From Pseudomonas sp. ATCC PTA-122608 (GTDB taxonomy: Bacteria > Pseudomonadota > Gammaproteobacteria > Pseudomonadales > Pseudomonadaceae), in contig NZ_LPNO01000046.1 in NCBI RefSeq assembly GCF_001952855.1, positions 72,847-136,846 of the forward strand: 64,000 nt of DNA. The letters run 5' to 3'. Below the pieces are notes generated by a model. It was not told the DNA's origin, did not search any database, and saw only the letters and a list, made by a program, of their open reading frames with translations. The translations under genes and the position numbers were made by a program. This document shows, piece after piece, positions 38,158 to 50,550 of the stretch; positions within the stretch are counted from its first letter, which is position 1, and each line of letters starts with the position of its first letter.

Positions 38158-40080
38158 ATGACCCTGCTCAAATTCAGCGATGTGTCCCTTGCTTTCGGCG
38201 CTATGCCGTTGTTGGACAAGGTGTCCTGGCAGATCGCCCGTGGTGAGCGGGTGTGCATCATCGGCCGCAACGGCACCGGCAAGTCCAGCATGATGAAGCT
38301 GGTAAAAGGCGACCAGAAGTCCGACGAAGGCTCTGTATGGCGCGCGCCGGGCCTCAAGATCGGCGAATTGCCGCAAGAATTGCCGGTGGCCGACGGACGG
38401 ACAGTATTCGACGTGGTTGCCGAAGGCCTGGATGGCGTGGGCGCACTGCTCGCCGAATACCATCACCTGGCACAGAACTGCGTCACCGAAGAAGACCTGA
38501 ACAAGCTGATGCACGTCCAGCAAGACCTTGAAGCCCGTGACGGCTGGCGCTTGCAGCAATTGGTCGACAGCACGTTGAGCCGCCTGCAACTGCCGGCCGA
38601 CAAGACCCTCGCCGAATTGTCCGGCGGCTGGCGTCGCCGCGTCCTGCTGGCTCAGGCGCTGGTTTCCGAACCCGACCTGCTGCTGCTCGACGAACCGACC
38701 AACCACCTGGACATCGGCGCAATCGCCTGGCTGGAAGAAGCCCTCAAGGATTTCCAGGGCGCCGTGCTGTTCATCACGCACGACCGTTCCTTCCTGCAAA
38801 ACCTCGCCACGCGCATCCTCGAACTGGATCGCGGCGGCCTGATCGACTGGAACGGCGACTACGCCAGCTTCCTGGTGCACAAGGAAGCCAGCCTGGCTGC
38901 CGAAGACACCGCCAACGCGTTGTTTGACAAGAAACTGGCCCAGGAAGAAGTCTGGATCCGCCAGGGCATCAAGGCGCGTCGCACCCGTAACGAAGGTCGC
39001 GTGCGCGCCCTCAAGGCCCTGCGTAACGAGCGCAGCGAGCGTCGTGAGCGCACCGGTAAGGCCAACATTCAGCTGGATACCGCCGACAAGTCCGGCAAGC
39101 AAGTGATGGTCCTGGAAAATGTGAGCTTCCATCACCCGGACGGCCCGTTCCTGATCAAGGACTTCTCCATGGTCCTGCAGCGCGGCGACCGTATCGGCCT
39201 GCTTGGCGCCAACGGTACCGGCAAGACCACCCTGCTCAAGCTGATGCTCAATGGCCTGCAACCGACCAGCGGCACAGTGGAAGAGGGCACACGCATCGAC
39301 GTGGCCTACTTCGACCAGTTGCGCCACCAGTTGGACCTGGAAAAAACCGTGATCGACAACGTCGCCGAAGGGCGCGACTTTATCGACATCGACGGCCAGA
39401 GCCGCCACGTGTTGAGCTACCTGGGCGACTTCCTGTTCAGCCCGCAGCGTGCACGTACGCCGGTTAAAGCCTTGTCTGGTGGTGAGCGTGCGCGCCTGCT
39501 GCTGGCCAAGCTGTTCAGCAAACCAGCCAACCTGCTGGTGCTCGACGAACCGACCAACGACCTCGATGTTGAAACCCTGGAACTGCTGGAAGAGGTCTTG
39601 CTGACCTTCAACGGCACCGTGCTGATGGTCAGTCACGACCGGGCATTCCTCGACAACGTGGTCACCAGCACCCTGGTCTTCGAAGGTGAAGGCAAGGTGC
39701 GTGAATACGTCGGTGGTTATCAGGACTGGCTGCGTCAGGGCGGTTCGCCGCGCTTGCTGGGCGTGACCGAGAGCAAATCCGGCAAGGCTGACTTGACCTC
39801 GGCCGTGGTTGCCCCGGTGGCTGCTGCCGCTTCTGCTCCTGCGCAAGAAGCGCCTGCAGCCAAGAAGAAGCTCAGCTACAAGCTGCAACGTGAGCTGGAA
39901 GCGCTGCCGGGCGATATCGACGCCAAGGAACAGCAGATCGCTGCCGTTGAAGCTGAAATGGCTGACGCGGGTTTCTATCTGCGTCCTGCTGCAGAAACTG
40001 CCAAGGTGATTGCATCCCTCGAGCAGTTGAACAGCGAGCTGGAAGCCTTGGTTGAGCGCTGGGCCGAGCTGGATGCCTGA
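38158..40080 (+). CDS. uup: ABC-F ATPase Uup
   Basis: Uup (640 residues) is a cytoplasmic ABC-F protein with two tandem ATPase domains and no membrane part; the family acts on ribosomes, and Uup also binds branched DNA through its C-terminus. Walker A motifs are GRNGTGKSS (about residue 37) and GANGTGKTT (about 352); signatures LSGGWRRRVLLAQAL and LSGGERARLLLAKL; Walker B LLLDEPTNHLD and LVLDEPTNDLD. The Uup-specific coiled-coil tail (KLSYKLQRELEALPGDIDAKE, then QLNSELEALVERWAELD) is present after an Ala/Pro linker. The start at 38158 follows GGAGAAGCGT. Confidence 0.93.
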   Translation: MTLLKFSDVSLAFGAMPLLDKVSWQIARGERVCIIGRNGTGKSSMMKLVKGDQKSDEGSVWRAPGLKIGELPQELPVADGRTVFDVVAEGLDGVGALLAEYHHLAQNCVTEEDLNKLMHVQQDLEARDGWRLQQLVDSTLSRLQLPADKTLAELSGGWRRRVLLAQALVSEPDLLLLDEPTNHLDIGAIAWLEEALKDFQGAVLFITHDRSFLQNLATRILELDRGGLIDWNGDYASFLVHKEASLAAEDTANALFDKKLAQEEVWIRQGIKARRTRNEGRVRALKALRNERSERRERTGKANIQLDTADKSGKQVMVLENVSFHHPDGPFLIKDFSMVLQRGDRIGLLGANGTGKTTLLKLMLNGLQPTSGTVEEGTRIDVAYFDQLRHQLDLEKTVIDNVAEGRDFIDIDGQSRHVLSYLGDFLFSPQRARTPVKALSGGERARLLLAKLFSKPANLLVLDEPTNDLDVETLELLEEVLLTFNGTVLMVSHDRAFLDNVVTSTLVFEGEGKVREYVGGYQDWLRQGGSPRLLGVTESKSGKADLTSAVVAPVAAAASAPAQEAPAAKKKLSYKLQRELEALPGDIDAKEQQIAAVEAEMADAGFYLRPAAETAKVIASLEQLNSELEALVERWAELDA

Positions 40081-40094
40081 GTGATTCAAGCGCA

Positions 40095-40137
40095 ATAAAA
40101 AACCCGGCGCTCATTTGTATGAGCACCGGGTTTTTTG
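40095..40137. terminator. Terminator after uup
   Basis: AAAAAACCCGGCGCTCAT and ATGAGCACCGGGTTTTTT form a long stem with one mismatch, followed by T6. It lies 15 bases past the uup stop. Confidence 0.9.
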
Positions 40138-40152
40138 TATGAAACGCGGTTC

Positions 40153-40264
40153 AAATGTGGGAGCGGGCTTGCTCGCGAATGCGGTGTGTCAGTCCATATA
40201 ATTGTCGACTGATCCACCGCTTTCGCGAGCAAGCCCGCTCCCACACAAGCCCGCTCCCACATTA
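40153..40264. repeat. REPIN with a partly duplicated right arm
   Basis: The left arm is AAATGTGGGAGCGGGCTTGC and on to CGCGAA; the right arm is its inverse, but its last part (CAAGCCCGCTCCCACA) is repeated once more in tandem. The interior GCGGTGTGTCAGTC resembles that of the 62815 element. Confidence 0.85.
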
Positions 40265-40278
40265 GATTGCCGTTGGTC

Positions 40279-40716
40279 TTACGAGCTCTTTACCAGTTTC
40301 ACTGCCAGCACATCGCAAGGTGCGCCGTGCAGCACGTCATTGGCGGTGGAGCCCAGCAGCAACGCCAGGCCGTGACGGCCGTGGCTGCCGACCACGATCA
40401 GGTCGCAATTTTGTTCCTTGGCCAGGTGGTGTATTTCCTGGCGCGGCTGGCCGTAGGTCAGGTGGCTCTGGTCTTTTTTCAGGGCGGGGTACTTGTTGAT
40501 CAGTCGATCAAGACGCTCCTTGGCCTGGTCGAACTGCTGCTGTTGCAGTTGGGAAAGGTCCATCGGCACGTCGCCACCAAAGGCCATGGCCATCGGTTCG
40601 ACGATATGCACCAGGGACAGTTTCACCGAGTCGCCTGCAAGGCCTACGGCCCGCTTGATCACGGGGTCGCATTCTTCGGTCAGGTCCACGGCGACCAGAA
40701 TATGTTCGTAGGGCAT
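40279..40716 (-). CDS. Universal stress protein (UspA family)
   Basis: This 145-residue single-domain Usp starts MPYEHILVAVDLTEECDPVIKRA at 40716 with GGAG 8 bases upstream. The ATP-binding pattern G-x2-G-x9-G(S/T) is present as VVGSHGRHGLALLLGSTANDVL. In Pseudomonas several Usp proteins are induced by Anr and aid survival without oxygen; a degenerate Anr-like site lies 60 bases upstream. It diverges from the 40822 gene. Confidence 0.92.
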   Translation of the reverse strand: MPYEHILVAVDLTEECDPVIKRAVGLAGDSVKLSLVHIVEPMAMAFGGDVPMDLSQLQQQQFDQAKERLDRLINKYPALKKDQSHLTYGQPRQEIHHLAKEQNCDLIVVGSHGRHGLALLLGSTANDVLHGAPCDVLAVKLVKSS

Positions 40717-40775
40717 GAGAGGTTTCTCCAAAGGAAAGCGATAAGTTCAGTATGGCTGGTTTCAAGCGGATGGGG

Positions 40776-40789
40776 TTGCGTCGGGTCAA
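40776..40789 (-). promoter_or_regulatory. Degenerate Anr-like site upstream of the Usp gene
   Basis: On the minus strand it reads TTGAC-CCGA-CGCAA: the left half is perfect, the right half has two mismatches. A CATACT hexamer follows 21 bases downstream, close to the class II spacing at hemN. Confidence 0.35.
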
Positions 40790-40821
40790 ATCCGCTCATC
40801 AAGAAATTCGGGAGTACACAT

Positions 40822-41259
40822 ATGACGGTCTGGATAGTGGTGTCAATCCTTGCGCTCGTTTTGAGCCCTCTGGCGTGGTTGCGTCCTTCGCGCCATTCGA
40901 GTGGGCGCATGGCGTTACGCATGGAGGCACGGCGCATCGGTTTGACCATGCAACTGACACCTCAGGAATGGCCGCACTGGCTCAAGCACGAGCCGCCCAG
41001 CCCGTGTGCGCAGTATCACCGGCCACGACGCGGTACCAAGCGGGTGACCTGGAGTTATTGGCAGTTGGAACCGGGGATTTGGGTCAATCAGTGGCAGGAA
41101 ACCTGCGTTGATGAAAAGTTGTTGCCGCATTTTGCGACGCTGCCTGCGAACGTCTACAAAGTCGAAGCGGACAAGCAAATGATCACCCTGTACTGGGGCG
41201 AGAAGGGCGAGTTGAGTGTGTTGCAGGACATTGACGCGGTGCTCAAAGCGCTGGCTTGA
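40822..41259 (+). CDS. Conserved hypothetical membrane-anchored protein
   Basis: This 145-residue protein starts MTVWIVVSILALVLSPLAWLRPSRHSSG, with one N-terminal membrane helix (residues 3-20) and a cytoplasmic domain. The body is basic and Trp-rich (EWPHWLKHEPP, RVTWSYWQLEPGIWVNQWQ) and ends in an ITLYWGEKGELSVLQDIDAVLK helix. I do not recognise a named family. The ATG follows GGAG with 7 bases between; the frame is open far upstream but only this start has a ribosome site and membrane anchor. As I recall, a similar gene lies here in P. aeruginosa between the usp homologue and fadB. Confidence 0.75.
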   Translation: MTVWIVVSILALVLSPLAWLRPSRHSSGRMALRMEARRIGLTMQLTPQEWPHWLKHEPPSPCAQYHRPRRGTKRVTWSYWQLEPGIWVNQWQETCVDEKLLPHFATLPANVYKVEADKQMITLYWGEKGELSVLQDIDAVLKALA

Positions 41260-41275
41260 GATTCCTGCAGGCATT

Positions 41276-41301
41276 AAAAAGCCCGAAAGTATCATCGGGC
41301 T
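41276..41301 (-). terminator. Hairpin with T5 on the minus strand
   Basis: AGCCCGA and TCGGGCT with an 8-base loop; A5 on the left gives T5 only for a minus-strand transcript. On the plus strand it lacks a T tract, so it is a weak terminator for the 40822 gene. Confidence 0.5.
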
Positions 41302-41302
41302 G

Positions 41303-41711
41303 GAGTTGGCCAGGCAGGCCGGTAATTCGTTTTACGTGCCGCTAGCCTAGCCGCATATTCGGTTCTGTACAGCCCTTTAAATCAAAATTCACATTATTGA
41401 TTTCGCGAATGATTAAACATTGGCGGGGCGATGCCGGCTGCCTCGGGTTCTGAAATGACTGAAAAGTCGCGTTTTTCCGGCCCTTTCGAGCGATTGACAA
41501 TTCTTCGGATTTGGCTGAAGGTGACGTACCCAAATCAAACGGGCGTATGAATTGAGCGTTTGTCTTTCAGACCGTTCGTACAGAATCCCGACTATCGCGT
41601 TGGCGGGTGTGCCTGGCAAATTGGCGTTAGCATCGACGGTAACGTCAGTGTCTACGCTGAATCCTGCGTCCGACGTGTACTGTTCAGCTTCCATATCGTG
41701 GAGATCAGTTG
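41303..41711. other. Intergenic region upstream of fadB
   Basis: About 410 bases without a supportable gene; minus-strand frames here lack ribosome sites and family resemblance. It should hold the fadBA promoter. A widely spaced inverted repeat CAAACG-N15-CGTTTG lies at 41536-41562, built from PsrA-like half-sites but not at the N2-4 spacing of a true PsrA box. Confidence 0.5.
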
Positions 41712-45064
<3,353 letters not shown>

Positions 45065-45080
45065 ACGTTTCGCTGACGGA

Positions 45081-45113
45081 AGCCGGGGCCCAGTGCCCCG
45101 GTTTTTGTTTTTT
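45081..45113 (+). terminator. Terminator after fadA
   Basis: The stem CCGGGGC / GCCCCGG with a 4-base loop is followed by T5GT6. It lies 17 bases past the fadA stop. Confidence 0.9.
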
Positions 45114-45160
45114 GGAATTTTTTATATTTTTTTTTAACAAATTTTGTAAGAGGGCAGAGC

Positions 45161-45397
45161 ATGAAAGTCGAACCAGGGCTCTACCAGCATTATAAAGGTC
45201 CGCAGTACCGCGTTTTTAATGTGGCGCGGCATTCCGAGACCGAAGAGGAAGTGGTGTTTTACCAAGCACTGTATGGCGATTACGGCTTTTGGGTGCGTCC
45301 CTTGAGCATGTTCCTGGAGACCGTCGAAGTTGACGGCGAACAGGTCCCGCGCTTTGCTTTGATCCAGGTCGAACCCAGCCTTTTTTCCGCGCAATAA
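45161..45397 (+). CDS. DUF1653 domain protein
   Basis: This 78-residue protein begins MKVEPGLYQHYKGPQYRVFNVA, the DUF1653 pattern (GxYxHYKGxxYxV), and continues HSETEEEVVFYQALYGDYGFWVRPLSMFLETVEVDG. The family forms a small beta barrel of unknown function. The ATG follows GAGGGCAGAGC. The 50 bases upstream are very AT-rich (T-tracts and AACAAATTTTG), unlike the rest of the window, and may act as an UP-like promoter element. Confidence 0.85.
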   Translation: MKVEPGLYQHYKGPQYRVFNVARHSETEEEVVFYQALYGDYGFWVRPLSMFLETVEVDGEQVPRFALIQVEPSLFSAQ

Positions 45398-45422
45398 AGG
45401 CAGGCCGCGCAGAATGCTGCGC

Positions 45423-45451
45423 TTGACCTCACCTTGTTGCCACTATATATA
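45423..45451 (+). promoter_or_regulatory. Predicted sigma-70 promoter of topA
   Basis: TTGACC (45423-45428), a 17-base spacer and TATATA (45446-45451), 60 bases before the topA ATG. Confidence 0.75.
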
Positions 45452-45511
45452 GCGTTGCCGCGTCAGGCGCCAACCGCCTTTCACTTCTCGAATTCAGGAA
45501 TTTTCCGATCC

Positions 45512-48133
45512 ATGGGCAAATCGCTGGTCATTGTGGAATCCCCGGCTAAGGCCAAGACCATCAACAAGTACTTGGGTAACGAGTACGTGGTGAAGTCGAG
45601 TATCGGCCATATCCGAGACCTGCCCACCAGCGGTTCGGCTAGCGCCAGCAAGGAGCCTGCCGCCAAACGCGGCAAGGCGGCTGCGGGCGAAGGTCCGGTG
45701 CTCACGCCTAAAGAGAAAGCGCGCAAGCAGCTCGTCTCGCGCATGGGTGTCGATCCCGATCATGGCTGGAAAGCCAAGTACGAGATCCTCCCGGGCAAGG
45801 AAAAGGTCATCGAAGAGCTGCGCCGGCTCGCCAAAGATGCTGACACCATCTATCTCGCAACCGACTTGGACCGCGAAGGGGAGGCTATTGCCTGGCACCT
45901 GCGGGAAGCCATCGGTGGTGACGACAGCCGCTACAAGCGCGTGGTGTTCAACGAAATTACCAAGAAGGCGATCCAGGAAGCCTTCTCCAAGCCGGGCGAA
46001 CTGGACATTGACCGCGTCAATGCCCAGCAGGCCCGCCGCTTCCTCGACCGCGTCGTGGGTTACATGGTTTCGCCGCTGCTGTGGGCGAAGATCGCCCGAG
46101 GCCTGTCCGCCGGCCGTGTGCAGTCGGTGGCGGTAAAGCTGGTGGTGGAGCGTGAGCGCGAGATTCGTGCGTTCAACCCCGAAGAATACTGGGAAGTGCA
46201 CGCTGACCTGGGCACCGCCAAGGGCAACAACGTGCGCTTTGAAGTGGCCCGCGAGAAAGGCGAGGCCTTCAAGCCGCTCAACGAAGCCCAGGCCATGGCC
46301 GCGCTGGAGAAGCTCAAGGCTTCCAGCTACAGCATCGTCAAGCGTGAAGACAAGCCCACCAGCAGCAAGCCGTCGGCGCCGTTCATCACTTCCACCCTGC
46401 AACAGGCTGCGAGCAACCGCCTGGGCTTCGGGGTGAAGAAGACCATGATGATGGCCCAGCGTCTGTATGAAGCGGGCTACATCACATATATGCGTACCGA
46501 CTCCACCAACCTGTCGCAAGACGCGGTGGCAATGGCGCGCACTTATATTGAAAGCGAGTTCGGCAAGAAGTACCTGCCAGAGAAGCCGAACGTCTATAGC
46601 AGCAAGGAAGGCGCACAAGAGGCTCACGAAGCGATTCGTCCCTCCGACGCCAACACCGAGCCAAGCAAGCTGAGCGGCATGGAGCGGGACGCTGAGCGCC
46701 TCTACGAGCTGATCTGGCGCCAGTTCCTGGCCTGCCAGATGCTGCCGGCGCAATACCTGTCTACTACTGTCAGCGTGGGTGCTGGTGACTTCGAGCTGCG
46801 TGCCAAGGGCCGTATCCTCAAGTTCGACGGTTACACCCGCGTGATGCCGCAAATCGCCAAGCCGGGCGACGATGACGTGCTGCCGGACATGGCCCAGGGC
46901 GATGTGTTGAAGCTGATCAAGCTCGACCCGTCCCAGCACTTCACCAAGCCGCCGGCGCGTTATTCGGAAGCAAGCCTGGTCAAGGAGATGGAAAAACGCG
47001 GTATCGGTCGTCCTTCGACCTATGCGGCGATTATTTCCACCATCCAGGACCGCGGCTACGTTGCCTTGCACAACCGTCGTTTCTACTCGGAAAAGATGGG
47101 CGACATCGTCACCGAGCGCCTGTCCGAGAGCTTCTCCAACCTGATGGACTACGGCTTCACCGCCGGCATGGAAGAGAACCTCGATGACGTGGCCCAGGGC
47201 GAACGCGACTGGAAAAACGTGCTCGACGAGTTCTACGGCGACTTCAAGAAGAAACTCGAAGTAGCTGAAAGCGCCGAGAACGGCATGCGTGCCAACCAGC
47301 CGGTGATGACGGATATTCCGTGCCTCACCTGCGGTCGCCCGATGCAGATTCGTACGGCATCCACCGGTGTGTTCCTCGGTTGCTCGGGTTACAGCCTGCC
47401 GCCGAAAGAGCGCTGCAAGGCCACCGTCAACCTGGTGCCGGGCGATGAAATCGCGGCCGATGACGAGGGTGAGTCCGAGTCGCTGGTACTGCGTGGCAAG
47501 CACCGTTGCCCGATCTGCAGCACGGCGATGGACGCCTACCTGCTGGACGAGAAGCACAAGCTGCACATCTGCGGTAACAACCCGGATTGTAACGGCTATG
47601 AGATCGAAGAAGGCACTTACCGCATCAAGGGCTACGAAGGTCCGAGCCTGGAATGCGACAAGTGCGGCAGCGAGATGCAGCTCAAGACTGGCCGTTTCGG
47701 TAAGTTCTTCGGTTGCACCAACCCGACGTGCAAGAACACCCGCAAACTGCTGAAAAGCGGTGACGCGGCGCCGCCGAAGATGGACCCGGTGAAGATGCCT
47801 GAACTCAAGTGCGAGAAGGTCAACGACACCTACATCCTGCGTGATGGCGCTTCGGGGCTGTTCCTGGCTGCCAGTCAGTTCCCGAAAAACCGCGAGACCC
47901 GTGCTCCGCTGGTGATCGAGATCGTGCCTCACAAGGACGAGATCGATCCTAAGTACCACTTCCTTTGCGAAGCGCCGAAGAAGGACCCGGACGGTCGTCC
48001 GTCCGTGATCCGCTACAGCCGCAAGACCAAGGAGCAGTACGTGCAGACCGAAGTGGAAGGCAAGCCTACCGGCTGGAAAGCGTTCTACGACGGCGGCAAG
48101 TGGAAGGTCGAGGACAAGCGCCAGGGCGCTTGA
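45512..48133 (+). CDS. topA: DNA topoisomerase I
   Basis: TopA (873 residues) relaxes negative supercoils by single-strand passage. The Toprim domain starts at [19 protein letters not shown] and includes [17 protein letters not shown]; the active tyrosine is Y326 in [14 protein letters not shown]. Tetracysteine zinc ribbons follow ([21 protein letters not shown] split around 610-640, then CPICS..., CDKCGSEM...CTNPTC). The C-terminal domain is of the gamma-proteobacterial type. The start at 45512 is chosen over upstream in-frame codons because it matches the family and follows CAGGAA; the earlier codons overlap the promoter. Confidence 0.97.
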   Translation: MGKSLVIVESPAKAKTINKYLGNEYVVKSSIGHIRDLPTSGSASASKEPAAKRGKAAAGEGPVLTPKEKARKQLVSRMGVDPDHGWKAKYEILPGKEKVIEELRRLAKDADTIYLATDLDREGEAIAWHLREAIGGDDSRYKRVVFNEITKKAIQEAFSKPGELDIDRVNAQQARRFLDRVVGYMVSPLLWAKIARGLSAGRVQSVAVKLVVEREREIRAFNPEEYWEVHADLGTAKGNNVRFEVAREKGEAFKPLNEAQAMAALEKLKASSYSIVKREDKPTSSKPSAPFITSTLQQAASNRLGFGVKKTMMMAQRLYEAGYITYMRTDSTNLSQDAVAMARTYIESEFGKKYLPEKPNVYSSKEGAQEAHEAIRPSDANTEPSKLSGMERDAERLYELIWRQFLACQMLPAQYLSTTVSVGAGDFELRAKGRILKFDGYTRVMPQIAKPGDDDVLPDMAQGDVLKLIKLDPSQHFTKPPARYSEASLVKEMEKRGIGRPSTYAAIISTIQDRGYVALHNRRFYSEKMGDIVTERLSESFSNLMDYGFTAGMEENLDDVAQGERDWKNVLDEFYGDFKKKLEVAESAENGMRANQPVMTDIPCLTCGRPMQIRTASTGVFLGCSGYSLPPKERCKATVNLVPGDEIAADDEGESESLVLRGKHRCPICSTAMDAYLLDEKHKLHICGNNPDCNGYEIEEGTYRIKGYEGPSLECDKCGSEMQLKTGRFGKFFGCTNPTCKNTRKLLKSGDAAPPKMDPVKMPELKCEKVNDTYILRDGASGLFLAASQFPKNRETRAPLVIEIVPHKDEIDPKYHFLCEAPKKDPDGRPSVIRYSRKTKEQYVQTEVEGKPTGWKAFYDGGKWKVEDKRQGA

Positions 48134-48140
48134 TACGGAT

Positions 48141-48240
48141 TGTAGGAGCGAGCTTGCTCGCGAAGGTCGTTAACGATAACGCGGGAAGCCTGGCACCCAG
48201 TGGTATGCTCAGGTTTTTCGCGAGCAAGCTCGCTCCTACA
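48141..48240. repeat. REPIN, GTAGGAGCGAGC family
   Basis: TGTAGGAGCGAGCTTGCTCG is mirrored by CGAGCAAGCTCGCTCCTACA. The interior starts with the same CGAAGGTCGTTAACGATAAC as the 30027 element. It lies 8 bases after topA. Confidence 0.88.
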
Positions 48241-48279
48241 CCGTCAGCATTACGCCTTTTCGTTGTGGAGACTGCCTTC

Positions 48280-48801
48280 ATGGCCAACGAACTCTATACC
48301 CGTACCAACCAGAAAATTTACTTCGCGGGTTTGTCCCTGGAAGCCCTCGGCCGCGCCGAGGAAGGAAAGGAGATGAACGCTATCGCGCTGGTACAGGCCG
48401 GGCGTGAAGCGGCGCTGTTCCACCTGTATGGCGCCTTGCTTGGCCTGTGCCATGAGATTGCCGGGTTCTATCGCCTGCCTCAGGCCGGTTCACCGCGTGC
48501 AGAGATGATCATCAACCGTGACGTGCTGGAGACCATGGCCATCCCGGAGTTGGCCGAGTTGGTGGAAATGGCGCAGAGCCCGGACAGCTGGCTGGCCCGA
48601 TTGCTGGTAGCCCACGCCGATATGTTTCAGCCGCCACGGGTGAAACACACCCCCAAAGGCGATGTGACCCAGCCGCTGATCGTAGCCGTGAGCCTGGACG
48701 AAGAAGGGCCTGAGCCATTAAGCCGAGAGGAGCTGGAAAGCTGGAGGCAGGAGTTGAAGAAACTGGCCGTTCGGTTTCGAGATGGATTGAACGAGTGCTG
48801 A
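48280..48801 (+). CDS. Conserved hypothetical protein (DUF6586-like)
   Basis: This 173-residue protein starts MANELYTRTNQKIYFAGLSLE with TGGAG upstream. It is mostly helical: EEGKEMNAIALVQAGREAALFHLYGALLGLCHEIAGFY looks like a paired-helix core, here split by description only. It has no signal peptide or catalytic motif I recognise. It resembles a Pseudomonas family that I believe is catalogued as DUF6586. The frame upstream of this start runs through the REPIN and is not coding. It lies in a conserved topA-lexA neighbourhood. Confidence 0.8.
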   Translation: MANELYTRTNQKIYFAGLSLEALGRAEEGKEMNAIALVQAGREAALFHLYGALLGLCHEIAGFYRLPQAGSPRAEMIINRDVLETMAIPELAELVEMAQSPDSWLARLLVAHADMFQPPRVKHTPKGDVTQPLIVAVSLDEEGPEPLSREELESWRQELKKLAVRFRDGLNEC

Positions 48802-48872
48802 GTTAAGTTGGGCACCATTCATCAAGCCGTAAAGAAAGCTGTCCAGATCCTGAGCGAGGCCGCGCTGATGAC

Positions 48873-48881
48873 TGATATAAT
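48873..48881 (+). promoter_or_regulatory. Extended -10 promoter
   Basis: TGATATAAT combines the extended TGn element with a consensus TATAAT. No good -35 is visible 17 bases upstream. Transcription would start near 48888, giving the 48910 gene a leader of about 20 bases. Confidence 0.55.
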
Positions 48882-48909
48882 GCCGGCCTTTCGTGGAGAA
48901 CAGACTTTT

Positions 48910-49143
48910 ATGCCAACGTCCTTTCTGGAAATTGTTGAATTGCCCGACGGCCGAATCGAGTTGCGCCGGGCCGAGGACGAGGGTTCTCTGGTTATTTTGG
49001 ATTTTTCCGAAGACGCAAAAGCATTCCTGCAAGGCCAGCACGTGGAAGTGGCAAAAGCCATGTTGAGCGTAGGTGTGCAGATGGCAGGGCGCCTGGCTGA
49101 AGGCGAGCCGGAGAAGGAAGACGGCCCACGGATTCTTCACTGA
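48910..49143 (+). CDS. Small conserved hypothetical protein (77 residues)
   Basis: The start MPTSFLEIVELPDGRIELRRAED has GTGGAGAA about 12 bases upstream, and an extended -10 promoter before that; the open frame reaching back to 48808 would overlap this promoter. The sequence SLVILDFSEDAKAFLQGQHVEVAKAMLSVGVQMAGRLAEGE suggests a short beta sheet followed by helices. There are no cysteines or membrane segments. I do not know a function. As I recall, similar genes sit next to sulA-lexA in other Pseudomonas, but its strand is opposite to sulA. Confidence 0.78.
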   Translation: MPTSFLEIVELPDGRIELRRAEDEGSLVILDFSEDAKAFLQGQHVEVAKAMLSVGVQMAGRLAEGEPEKEDGPRILH

Positions 49144-49254
49144 GTCCGTTTGTCGGTTTTTTGTAAGATTGAATCGTGAAGATCGGCTTCTCAATCCTGA
49201 AGAAGCCTCGCGTCATGGCGGACCCTGACAGACGTCAGTTATCCGCGCATCGTT

Positions 49255-49728
49255 TTATCCCAACCGAATGTTCAAGCTCTGTGCATCGCCCGTACGTGCG
49301 GCGCTGACCAGCTGTTGCCTGGCCGCTGTCGTCAGCGGGTTCAGCCAACTGACCACCGTATGGCTACGACCCAGGCGCAAGGCTTCGCAGGTCAACTGCT
49401 GCGCACTTTGGGCACCTCGGGGTTGCAGCAACAGGATGCGCTCGCGGTTCAGGCCTGCATCCCGCAGCCAGGCCTGGGTCAGGCTGGACGGCGGGGCGAT
49501 CAGCGTCAGCCAGCGTGCGTCCTGCTCTTCGCTCAATTCGCGAAGGATCGGCGCCAGCAGGCTCAGGCAGCTCCCGGCAGCACCGCGCAACGACAGTTCA
49601 CTGAACGCCTCGGGTTCGGCGCTCCAGGGCGCTTCGACCGTTTCCTTGAGGATGGGCGCAAGGGGCTGGGCCATAAAGGCCTCAAACAGCGACAGCTGAG
49701 TGTGTTGTGGGGTCTGTAGGAACTGCAT
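49255..49728 (-). CDS. sulA: SOS cell division inhibitor SulA
   Basis: SulA (157 residues) binds FtsZ and blocks septation during the SOS response. The core RWLTLIAPPSSLTQAWLRDAGLNRERILLLQP and ALRLGRSHTVVSWLNPLT, with the conserved W, L and R positions of SulA, is present. GGAGG stands just before the ATG. It starts 10 bases after the lexA stop, so in Pseudomonas it is co-transcribed with lexA and controlled by the two LexA boxes upstream of that gene, instead of having its own box as in E. coli. Confidence 0.92.
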   Translation of the reverse strand: MQFLQTPQHTQLSLFEAFMAQPLAPILKETVEAPWSAEPEAFSELSLRGAAGSCLSLLAPILRELSEEQDARWLTLIAPPSSLTQAWLRDAGLNRERILLLQPRGAQSAQQLTCEALRLGRSHTVVSWLNPLTTAARQQLVSAARTGDAQSLNIRLG

Positions 49729-49738
49729 GATGCCTCCG

Positions 49739-50347
49739 TTAGCGGCGAATAACGCCGACGCTCAAGCCTTCAATCACCAGGTCCTGATCCTTCAGGTTCA
49801 CTTCAATCGGCGCAAACTCAGGGTTCTCGGCCAGTAGCCAGACCTTGCTGCCTTCGCGCTTGAAGCGTTTGACCGTCACTTCATCGCCAATACGGGCGAC
49901 GACGATCTGGCCATTGCGGGCTTCACGTGTGGTGTGGACGGCCAGCAGGTCGCCGTCGAAAATACCCACGTCCTTCATGCTCATGCCATGGACTCGCAGC
50001 AGGTAGTCGGCACGGGGATGGAAGAACGTCGGGTTGATGTTGCAGGATTCCTCGACGTGCTGTTGCGCCAGGATCGGCGCACCGGCTGCGACCCGGCCAA
50101 TAATCGGCAGTGTCGACTCGTCGGCCTTGGCTTCGAAGCCAGGGATACGAATGCCTCGTGAGGCACCCGGCGTCATTTCGATCGCGCCTTTGCGGGCGAG
50201 GGCCTTGAGGTGTTCTTCAGCGGCGTTGGGCGACTTGAATCCCAGCTCCAGCGCAATTTCTGCCCGGGTCGGCGGGTAGCCGTTGTCATCGAGGCAGCGC
50301 TTGATAAAAGCCAGAATCTCAGCTTGGCGTGGCGTCAGTTTTAGCAT
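49739..50347 (-). CDS. lexA: SOS repressor LexA
   Basis: LexA (202 residues) represses DNA-damage genes and self-cleaves when RecA is activated. The winged helix-turn-helix covers residues 1-70 ([32 protein letters not shown]). The cleavage site is A88-G89 in GRVAAGAP, and the catalytic pair is S123 (VHGMSMKD) and K160 (DEVTVKRF). The length is as in E. coli. Two LexA boxes overlap its promoter, giving autoregulation. Confidence 0.97.
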   Translation of the reverse strand: MLKLTPRQAEILAFIKRCLDDNGYPPTRAEIALELGFKSPNAAEEHLKALARKGAIEMTPGASRGIRIPGFEAKADESTLPIIGRVAAGAPILAQQHVEESCNINPTFFHPRADYLLRVHGMSMKDVGIFDGDLLAVHTTREARNGQIVVARIGDEVTVKRFKREGSKVWLLAENPEFAPIEVNLKDQDLVIEGLSVGVIRR

Positions 50348-50357
50348 GTTGATCGCT

Positions 50358-50409
50358 CTGTCTTTTTATACAGTGACTGGGATTATATACAGTGGACTGC
50401 GCTTGGCAA
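50358..50409 (-). promoter_or_regulatory. lexA promoter with two LexA (SOS) boxes
   Basis: Two CTG-N10-CAG sites lie at 50358-50373 (CTGTCTTTTTATACAG) and 50377-50392 (CTGGGATTATATACAG), 3 bases apart. On the minus strand a TTGCCA -35 (50404-50409), a 16-base spacer and a perfect TATAAT -10 (50382-50387) place the -10 inside the second box. Confidence 0.93.
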
Positions 50410-50550
50410 TCACCGTTTTCAGTCACTCCGCTGGACGGTCGTTTGTCATCCGTCCTACAGGGTTAAAACAGCGCCGCCTACAGACGTTGGCGAATGTGAT
50501 TAAATGGCCATGAAATCGGTGACCGACCAGCCGCAAACCGACCTGCAGGC

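Noticed and set aside
41413-41694. 93-codon minus-strand frame upstream of fadB
   Set aside because: No ribosome site, no recognisable domain and it would cover the fadBA promoter region.
47965-48279. N-terminal extension of the 48280 gene through the topA end and REPIN
   Set aside because: The extension encodes repeat-derived sequence; the ATG at 48280 has a proper ribosome site.
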